A model generated the notes under the pieces. The model searched no databases. It was not told where the DNA came from and was given only the letters and a program-made list of their open reading frames with translations. Below are positions 56,669 to 64,000 of a stretch of 64,000 nucleotides of DNA, one piece after another. A program made the translations under genes and the position numbers. The stretch is from the NCBI GenBank assembly GCA_030248295.1, contig JASANH010000559.1:1-64000 (forward strand). The letters run 5' to 3'. Origin of the DNA: Mesodorylaimus sp. YZB2_4 (taxonomy: Eukaryota; Nematoda; Enoplea; Dorylaimida; Dorylaimidae). Every line of letters starts with the position of its first letter. Position 1 is the stretch's first letter.

Positions 56669-58567
56669 ACCGGCCGTTCAAAAACGACGTCGTACCCCGG
56701 GGAGGGGGATCGCCTAAAAACGATCTTGTACGGCAGGGGAGGGGGTCAGGCCAAATACGGCGTCGTTTATGCACTGGATATTCCAAGGTCATACTGCCGG
56801 CTGTACAGACTGCAAGCTGCTGATCGCAACGCCAACCCAAACCCACCCAGACCCGGTGGGTTTTTGGTTGGGTTGGGCGTTATGTCCATGGGAATGGGTT
56901 TGGGTTGGGTGGACTAGTAAATTCCCAGGCTGGATTGGGCCAAAAAGCCAAACCCAGATAAACCCAACTTTTTTAAAATCCCGTCAAATCAAGCCTCCCT
57001 GTGCAAAACTGTGGAAAATATTTTTAATGATTCATTCTAATGGTAGAAAAATGAAAATTGCTTGTTCGGGTTTTTGAAATTTGGCTATGAATTTTTAACA
57101 CTGAAGGTACTGTATGTGGTGACAAAGTTGGGTTGGGTTTTGGGTTAAAAAAATGACGTGGGCCTGGGTTTGAGCTGAATGTGGCCCTCGAGGATGTGGG
57201 CTTGGGTCGGCGGGGTGTGGTTTCAGATCCAATGCTGGACCTGGACGCTAACGCTCTGTGGGTTTTTGCCTAGTGTCCTCGAATGGACTTCACAATTTTT
57301 GAACGCTTCAGAAAATTTTATCTGAGTAATCTCCAAAAAAACAATTCTAAATGGGAGATCAAAACAAAAAATCCCAAGTACGCTCTTGCTACATTTAAAA
57401 CAAAAATCGCCAACCGTTAATTCGACCTTTTAAAAACCAAAGTTGTAGTCTGTTCCGAGGTGCAAAATATAGCCCTGTGAAAAATGTTAGAGGCGCTTGG
57501 TCAGCGGCTAAAGTCCGCTGGATATTTGAACTTTTGTGTAGTATGGAAAAAAATTTCATGAGTATCGGCGCGCTTCACCCCGCCGCTTGCTCATGTTCAT
57601 ATCTCGTACGAATCCGCATGTTCCCATCCTCATATCGGTATACATTCCAACAATTTTTTTCGGAATGTTTAGAGACATTTAGTAATTTGATTTCAGTGAC
57701 AATTTGGTAAAGGTCAAATGTGCTGATGGTTTCACAGCTTGACTCTACGCCTTTAGTTCCCGAAGATTGTTTGTCAATTTTTGAAATGCACTTGTCAAAA
57801 ATCGGATAAGCAGTATAAAAGCAAACGAATAACTCTATACGATAGAGCACATTTTTCTTTATCAAACTTTAACCTTTTTGTTTTAATAAATTTTTTGGGC
57901 TGGAGTCCGTTTTGCCTCCAGCTGGCTAGCAGTCAAAGCTGCTAAGCAGGGCTGTGCGGGAACCAGCTGACACACCAGCTTCCCTCTGCGCGTTTCCACT
58001 GGGTGCACCTATACACGTTGACATCCTGGACTGGACACCGACTTTCTTGGCCGATGGCGGGCGGGCTTTATACCTTGCCCGTGTTTAGCAGCCGAGACTG
58101 TCTCCTCGTTTGATTTCTGTCTCTCCACTCGGAGCACCTCCATGTTCCTGGGTGAGTCACCCACAGCCTGGCGAGCAAGGTCAGCGAAGGTTTATGGTTC
58201 GCAAACCGGCCTCCATCAACGGGGATCGAACCCGGGACGAGTCTAGCCACTCGCTCCCAAGCAATACGGAGAATCAAATGCCAAGCCGCGCTGCACCAAC
58301 GCGGCTGCTTCCTATAACAAACTGAGTCTGGCCAATGCACATTATTATAACCAAAACTATCATGAATGAATAACCCAAAATTGGCGGACCTGTGTTCATC
58401 TGACCGTAATTAGGCTCTAGCAGGAGAGTTCGAAAGGGAGGAAAAACTCTACAATACCCAGTGCAAAAACGACGTCGTTTTGTCTTTGACCCCCCTCCCC
58501 CCTAGTGTCGTTCTGGTGCTGACCCCTCCCCCCCTGGCGTACGACGTCGTTTTGGAACGGCCCCTAA
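56669..58567. mobile_element. Possible 1.9-kb DNA element with about 100-bp inverted ends
   Basis: The left end GGCCGTTCAAAAACGACGTC (56671 on) and the right end, complement GGCCGTTCCAAAACGACGTC (from about 58562), are inverted. Both are followed by related G-rich sequence (GGGGAGGGGG.TC) and a second ACGACGTCGTTT-like motif for about 100 bp. They can be the two ends of one element or two oppositely oriented short elements. The interior holds AACCCA-rich sequence, a MITE-like segment (57395 on) and a SINE, but no transposase. Confidence 0.5.
58030..58320 (-). mobile_element. tRNA-derived SINE, minus strand
   Basis: On the minus strand the head reads GCAGCCGCGTTGGTGCAGCG, with an A-box-like GTTGGTGCAGCG, followed by the B box GGGTTCGATCCCC. 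The body (TTTGCGAACCATAAACC, GGTGACTCACCCAGG) matches the copy at 43760-44210. The A and B boxes are better preserved here than in the other copies. It is non-coding. Confidence 0.72.
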
Positions 58568-59863
58568 TTTCACTGCATTGATAGAACGTGTAAAGCATAA
58601 TAAAATACAAAGCAAAATTAAAGAATAGAAGAGTAAAGTAAATAAAAATGTGAAATAATGGGTAACAAAAGTGACTATAAATGACATTCTGTGTTTTTCA
58701 ACATCAATCAAAATAAATTATTGCGACGCTTCGAACCCTTCGACGTCTGGTTATGCTTTAATTTTGATCTAAATTAAGCACAAATCTGATAAAAGCTTTT
58801 CAAGCCTTCGAAAAGGTGAGTGCACCTAGGTATCTTGTTCCAAGGGAACTACTTGCTTGCCTCAGATCATACATAGACTGCACAGTTTTCGAAACTATTT
58901 CCTGCTTTAAACAAGACCCGATTCACGTCTTCCAGCGATGGAGATAGGCACTAGTATTCTACAGAGCACCGCGCGATATCGAAAACTCGCGCGTCCCACC
59001 TCGCCCCGTCAGCATTGTCCGCGTGGTGGCGCTCCAGATGCTCCAGAAACACTAGTATAGTATATGTTGAGGAACTTCGTCGTCAAAACCTGAAGAATTC
59101 ATCTTTTTGCACAGCGCACAGTCTTAACTTTTCACTCGTTCGTCGAAATTCCTCCTTCGTCTCGCAAGGCGCGCCTCCGTGCGCACACTACAGTAATTCG
59201 GGGTGCATTAGCGCTAAACATACTGAACCTGCTTTTGCATTTTGTTGTTTGCGGTGATCGGGATTTAAAATTGTAGGACGACTTTTTTCGCGAATGGCTG
59301 GTCCGAAACGGCTGAATTGTTTTTTTATTTATCATGTCTTGATAAGTAGTTTTCGCAGTATTGCTCCCTCTGAGCGTGTCTGTGGCCCTTTAATAGAATC
59401 CTGAATTGAGATTGAGAAAAGCGGCGTATTAGATAATAAAAAATAAACAAGTTGTCGCCGCAATTACACAGCTGCTAATTGCCAGCAGTTTGCAAAACCC
59501 CATCCTCAATGCGGGTAAATTATGCAGTACGTCTACGCTACAGTATGTATTAGTATTGACAATCCGCTGCCCTATCTTCATGAGAGTGTCAACCCCTATA
59601 TCTTTACTTATACCTAGCCGACTGAGAAATGATCTTATAAAATACTGAGAGCGCCCTTTATCCCGAGTATATACAGCAAGGTCACGGGATCATTCGCAAT
59701 ATCTTGATAGAAATCGCGACATCGTAAAGTATGCTGATGAGGCGAGCTCATACTGTACAGTACGTCGGATCTTTCAGAATCCGTAGGCAGAAGCCTTTGC
59801 GACAAAGCAGATTGCTTTCGTGAGTGACCATTGTGGCAATACTGGGAAACGAGCTCATAAAAA

Positions 59864-62710
59864 ATGCAGCGCGACGCTTCCGAGACTAGTGTCAAAATCA
59901 TGAATAAAGCTTCTCGGCATTGGATCAAACAGAAATTGAGAGCTGCTCGATGTTGGATTGCTGAATCTTGGATTGTCAAAAATTGGGATTTCCTTATGAT
60001 CATAATAGCAACTAAATTCATCCTTTGGCTCATTCAAGCGCATCATCAAGCAACTAATCCGCCAAAACCAAGTATTTCGAATGAAGAAAGTTTTTCAATG
60101 TATTCGAATGAAGTACTGAAAGGAGGTGGGTCGCAATGTTTTTTGGCTTCGAAGCAGGAACAATAAAGCTTTTCTTTTTCAGTTATAAAGAATGAATCAA
60201 ACTGGGCGTTCGGCAGCAGCAAGTTCGCCTCTGCTAGCATGGTTGCTGGGCAAATGAAAAGGTTCGACCGATTTGCTTATATCGAGAACGGACGACGTGG
60301 ACACCCAAGGCACATTGTGCTATTTGCATTTTTCAATGGCTTTGTTTGCCCGGTATGGATATGAAATTTTCTAAAGAATAGATAGCGGCCATCCATTGAG
60401 GACAACAGGTTACCCCGGGGCGAGGGTGACAGAAAAGTTGGCTCAAGTGGATGGGGTGGGGGAAGCTAGCGTCCGCAGGAGGTCCACTTTAATTATCTAA
60501 ATTATCAAAAAGGAAATATGAGACATAAAATAACTAGTATTCAAATAATCAAATGATCATTGAACTCGATGATTTAAATATTGGTTTTATCGAACTGCGA
60601 TGTAGGAGAAAGGAGAATCGAAAGGAGCAGCCTAATTAGATATCTCTTATGGACATTTCAGTTTTTCGAAACAGTTTTCATGGACCAATTTGTTGCGGCG
60701 GATCGATCGATGTCAGAAGGTTTTTCCAGAGTGAGCATTTGCAATTGGGGTCTGCTATAGCGGGCGTCCACTTTTAGGGGAGCAAGGAAAAAATGACAGG
60801 TGATGGGGTGTCAAAGAACTCAATTTTTGGGAGTATGTCTAGTTAGAATGACCAAAAAGGCATGCTAGCGTTCATGCGAAATTCGAATTGTGGTCGCATA
60901 TAGATTCAGGGTCCCCGTCCAAGTAAAAAAGCAGCGTCTTGCATATTTTTGTCACTTTTTTTCCCTATGGAATACTAGCAATAAGAAACCGAATGTGAGT
61001 CAAACCACGGCCATTTCCCACACGAGTGTCGCGCAATTCGTACTGAACTACATATTTGTAAACCTACTCGGTTGGGTTCACTGGAACGTCCTACCTCGAA
61101 GGTACGCAACTCGCCTTTTCTCTTTCTTTATTCACAAGAGCAAGAGGAGAGAGACCGTCCAAGGAGACAACCCGAATCGCCAACCCCAATCCACGTGCGG
61201 ACCTGTCCTTATATAGACAGTCGCTCTAGACACGAACACACTAATTATCTGAGCCGTTCCTACCAAGTAAACACAATGAAGGATATCCAGACCACTAATT
61301 ACAGCACGACACATTCACTCCTATCTTCTTCCGTCCGTCCTGGCGCCAGTCGCCTGCTGGGACAGGCGAGGTCCACATTCTAATTACAACAAACTCCATA
61401 TCTACGCCATTCGTGTACAAGTCGGGTCACCGAAGGATATTGGTACATGCATTGTACTAATCAATCCTAGCTCAAACAAAATGTCAATCCTGTCGATTCA
61501 GACCATTCCTTATCTATATAAGCTCATAAAAGGATATCCTACACTGTACAATATTTCATACAGGATACTATGCATCTCTTCATATTCGGAAAAGGAAAAG
61601 TTAGGGGAAAGTTTTTAGGTTTTAGTTTGCGTAATGATCGAGACGACCACACTGAGTAAACCAGCATGGCTAGCATGGATTTCCTTAGTACCATTTCGTT
61701 TCAGTCGTCTTCACGCTCCAGAAACGTAGGAGACCCATGTCGCACGTCCTACGCAACAATTCTTTGCGCTTTTCTTCTCATGATCTTCGCATCATATTTC
61801 ACGGGGCCCTAATTTTTAATGTTTTTGACGTTTTAGGATGTCGCTGATGCTGCAGAGAAAGAATTTATGCCGAACTTTGTCCAACTTATTGAAGATTGTT
61901 TGCCCAAGACGACCGAAACGCTTGACAAAGTAATAATTTTTCAATAGTCTTCGCTGAAATATGTGGGGATGGTTGGAAACTATTGATTCGAAAAGCTACG
62001 AGCCTTTTTATTAGTCATGAAATATATCCCCAGATCATTTCACATTTGTTTTATACTGTTTTATGTTGATATGCCGCATTTTATAGATTTTCGAGCATGC
62101 ATTAGGTCAACTCACGGCAAAGTTGCGAAAAAATTTACCTCCAAACAGTATTTGCGGATCGACGGCGTTGGTTGGCGTGCATTACAAATCGAACACTACC
62201 TTATTCTCAATTGGCGACACTCGCGCTATTTTGACTTTTGGAAACGAGATTGGCGTTAACATCGACAAAAGAGCTGCAGAAGTAAGTTTTTCTGAAACAA
62301 CTTTTCATTTTCCTATCGTAAAATTACTTTAGGGATTTCATCCGCTTTACCAAACCCACGATCCACTCAGTTGCCTCAATGGATTTTACCGTATCGGCAA
62401 AATGCGTACTTTCAGTGCCTTAGGAGTGCCTCTTTGTCAAAAGTACGAGTCGATAAATTCGCACGGGCGTCGTGTGGTGTTTCCTTTATGCACTGTTGCG
62501 CGCAATGACGAATGCGTTACCGAACTTGCTGATTTGGTGATTGTAGGAACTAGCGAGTTTTGGGACTCAATGAGCTACAAAGAAGTCGTGCGTATTGCTA
62601 AACAATACATAAACAAGAAACCCTTTTATGCAGCCAAAGAATTGGTGAACGCGGCTTACCGAAAAAATGCTGGTGACCACATTGCTGTCATGATTATCAA
62701 GTTGAATTAA
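59864..62710 (+). CDS. Membrane-anchored PP2C-like protein (paralogue 4), five exons
   Basis: Exons 59864-60125, 60183-60352, 61837-61929, 62087-62281 and 62333-62710 join in phase to 365 aa with GT-AG introns. A basic N-terminus (HWIKQKLRAARCW) precedes one membrane span at residues 43-57 (FLMIIIATKFILWLI), suggesting a type II topology by the positive-inside rule. The PP2C fold follows: WAFGSSKFASASMVAG, LFAFFNGFVCPDVADAAEKE, GSTALVGVHYKSNTTLFSIG with Gly218-Asp219, LNGFYRIGKMRTFSALG, LVIVGTSEFWDSMSYKEV and NAGDHIAVMII. Metal-binding Asp is Asn139 at the DGHGG site and Ser314 at the DGxWD site; Asp355 remains. Of the paralogues it is closest to standard PP2C in the GSTA..GD region. Phosphatase activity is unlikely; a scaffolding or decoy role is only a guess. 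Intron 2 (1.5 kb) contains transposon-like ends. Confidence 0.85.
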
Positions 62711-63570
62711 AATACCCGTATTTATACTGTATGTATGCTGGAGTTGCAGTAATCTACATTAGGCAGCGTGTGTCTACCTATATGGTCTTTTAAATTTTTT
62801 TCTTTCGGAGAAATATAGCTGTTTTTGTGAGAAACATTTAAACCAAGAATAGATTTTGTTTTTGTGCTAATCTAGCTTCTGAAGATTCAAGTTTTGTGAT
62901 GAGGTCTTCGCCACTACAACAGTTTATTAAATGCAGCTATTACAGAGCTGATGAAAGAATTATACCAAGCATGAGCAAGGGTGCCGAATTAATTCTTCCT
63001 CCACGCTTGCATCTATTTGATTATAAACAACTGCCCTGGTGTTTCATAGCCAGTGTTGATGTCAGCTCCAAGTGCATTGATGTTGCTCACGAAAAACTCC
63101 AGCGTGTAGAAGTCTTCAGATGATGAGCCTGTGTGCTTTAGGCCATTCTTATCGATAACTGTCTTTCCTGATGTCACGAAAATTCGCCTAAAGTGATCCA
63201 ACTTACGGCATTCGTTTCAATCCTTTCCAAGTGCTGGACTTCTCCAATCGTCTTTGTAAACATTTTATCCGCAATCGAAGCACTTAACTTCTTTCCGAAA
63301 CCGTCGTGGTTTCAGAAGATGCAGAAGATGTTTTTTACTTAGGCTTCCCTTCTTTCTGTGCGAATGACTGATCATTCCCTCCTTGCTACTATTGCCCATC
63401 TCCTGAAGGCGTTTGCGATGCAGCGAGGCGCTTTCCATATTGAGCAAAGTTGCACTTTCCAGCAGTAACCTTCAAAGCGGCTGCGGCGGAGGTATTGGTT
63501 TTCTTGTTCCTTTGGAAATAGACGTCTCAATTTCAACATGAAAGCCTAAAGCTGACAAAAACCTGGTTCG
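62711..63570. other. Spacer before retrotransposon Gag
   Basis: No supported host exon. A minus-strand frame at 63201-63013 (DHFRRIFVTSGKTVIDKNG) and one ending CFDCG at 63265 look protein-like, but I could not link them or assign a family. Part of this stretch may be the 5' LTR or leader of the downstream retroelement, but no LTR pair can be tested because the element leaves the window. Confidence 0.4.
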
Positions 63571-64000
63571 ATGAATCCCGACCAGCTGCGAGAACTCCTT
63601 GATGGTGTGGTACAACCAACGATCGATGGCGTACGAGCGATCCTACCACAGCCACCACGTCTCGCTATAGCAGCAGCGGCTGACGAATCGTCAATGAAAG
63701 GCTCATCGCTGGTTTCAAGACTGAGCAGGTTTACAGGCCGTGATGACAATGAAACTTTCGATTCTTGGTTGAAAAAGTTTTCCCGCTTGTCAAAATTCGA
63801 GAAGTGGAACAATGATTGGCAAAAAGATGCGCTGGCATTATTTTTGGATGATTTAGCTCTCCTGGAATATGAGACATTAGCGGAAGAGGGAATGAAATTA
63901 TTTAAAACACTGGTCGAGGCGCTGCAAGAGCGTCTTACGCCGGCTCGCCACAAAGATATTGCGGCTTCCAAATTACATTCAAGGAAGCAAGGGCGCAACG
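63571..64000 (+). CDS. gag: Retrotransposon Gag, N-terminal part, runs off the window
   Basis: From ATG 63571 the frame is open to the end of the window (about 143 codons, no stop). It begins MNPDQLRELLDGVVQPTIDG and then has the capsid-like stretch RFTGRDDNETFDSWLKKFSR, LSKFEKWNNDWQKDALALFL, and LVEALQERLTPARH. The pattern F.G....ETFDSWL..F.RL.KF..W is typical of retrotransposon Gag proteins of Ty3/Gypsy type in invertebrates. Zinc knuckle and polymerase would lie beyond the window. The frame is undamaged, so the element may be young. Which LTR superfamily it belongs to cannot be settled from Gag alone. Confidence 0.75.
   Translation, partial: MNPDQLRELLDGVVQPTIDGVRAILPQPPRLAIAAAADESSMKGSSLVSRLSRFTGRDDNETFDSWLKKFSRLSKFEKWNNDWQKDALALFLDDLALLEYETLAEEGMKLFKTLVEALQERLTPARHKDIAASKLHSRKQGRN

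Larger units (their letters stand above)
55722..59863. other. Intergenic region before paralogue 4
   Basis: It contains one candidate exon (56368-56592), a probable large inverted-repeat element (56669-58567) with a nested SINE, and a run of AACCCA-rich sequence (56830-57200). From 58570 to 59863 I see only AT-rich sequence and open frames without splice support. The last few hundred bases should include the promoter of paralogue 4, but no site is recognised. Confidence 0.5.

Noticed and set aside
62896-63201. Open frames on both strands after PP2C-like paralogue 4
   Set aside because: Some protein-like character (minus-strand SGKTVIDKNGLKHTG) but no start, splice partner or family could be supported.
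63546-63998. 150-codon minus-strand open frame at the right edge
   Set aside because: It is the antisense shadow of the plus-strand Gag frame, whose product has a recognisable capsid pattern.

Overview
This is a metazoan, probably nematode, nuclear contig. All genes are split by GT-AG introns with short T-rich acceptors (TTTCAG, TTTTAG). A degenerate TTAGGC-type (nematode telomere unit) repeat lies in one intron, and one gene has a spliced-leader-like acceptor just upstream of its ATG. I identified the genes by reading exons by eye and chaining them by reading phase. The species is not identifiable from the window alone.

Layout. (1) 1.4-2.9 kb, minus: a four-exon, 191-aa multi-pass membrane protein of unknown family. 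(2) 3-8 kb: no convincing gene; repeats and small inverted-repeat elements. (3) 8.05-16.56 kb, plus: a complete nine-exon activator-type E2F transcription factor (612 aa). It has the winged helix, dimerisation and marked-box regions and a C-terminal pocket-protein-binding motif. (4) 17.75-18.90 kb, plus: a three-exon RNA polymerase III subunit RPC10/RPC11 (POLR3K), exactly 108 aa. (5) 19.33-28.71 kb, minus: a complete 11-exon MBOAT1/2-type lysophospholipid acyltransferase (475 aa). (6) 28.7-33.3 kb: intergenic, with a complete non-autonomous hAT element carrying an exact 8-bp duplication. (7) 33.4-62.7 kb, plus: four paralogues of a membrane-anchored PP2C-like family on the same strand. The first is a clear pseudogene, the second looks damaged, and the third and fourth are intact. 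Transposons lie between and inside them: two more hAT elements, a mariner remnant, a non-LTR retrotransposon tail, a tRNA-like SINE and several MITEs. (8) 52.6-55.7 kb: a probable two-exon multi-pass membrane protein of unknown family, sitting inside the PP2C-like cluster. (9) 63.57 kb to the end: the start of a retrotransposon Gag.

The most interesting content is the PP2C-like cluster. Each copy has a short basic N-terminus, one transmembrane segment and a PP2C fold spread over the same five exons; exons 3 and 4 are 93 and 195 bp in all four copies. Two of the three metal-binding aspartates of active PP2C enzymes are replaced in the copies where they can be read. This suggests a lineage-expanded family of membrane-tethered pseudophosphatases. 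Everything else in the window is ordinary metazoan housekeeping or regulatory genes plus mobile-element debris.
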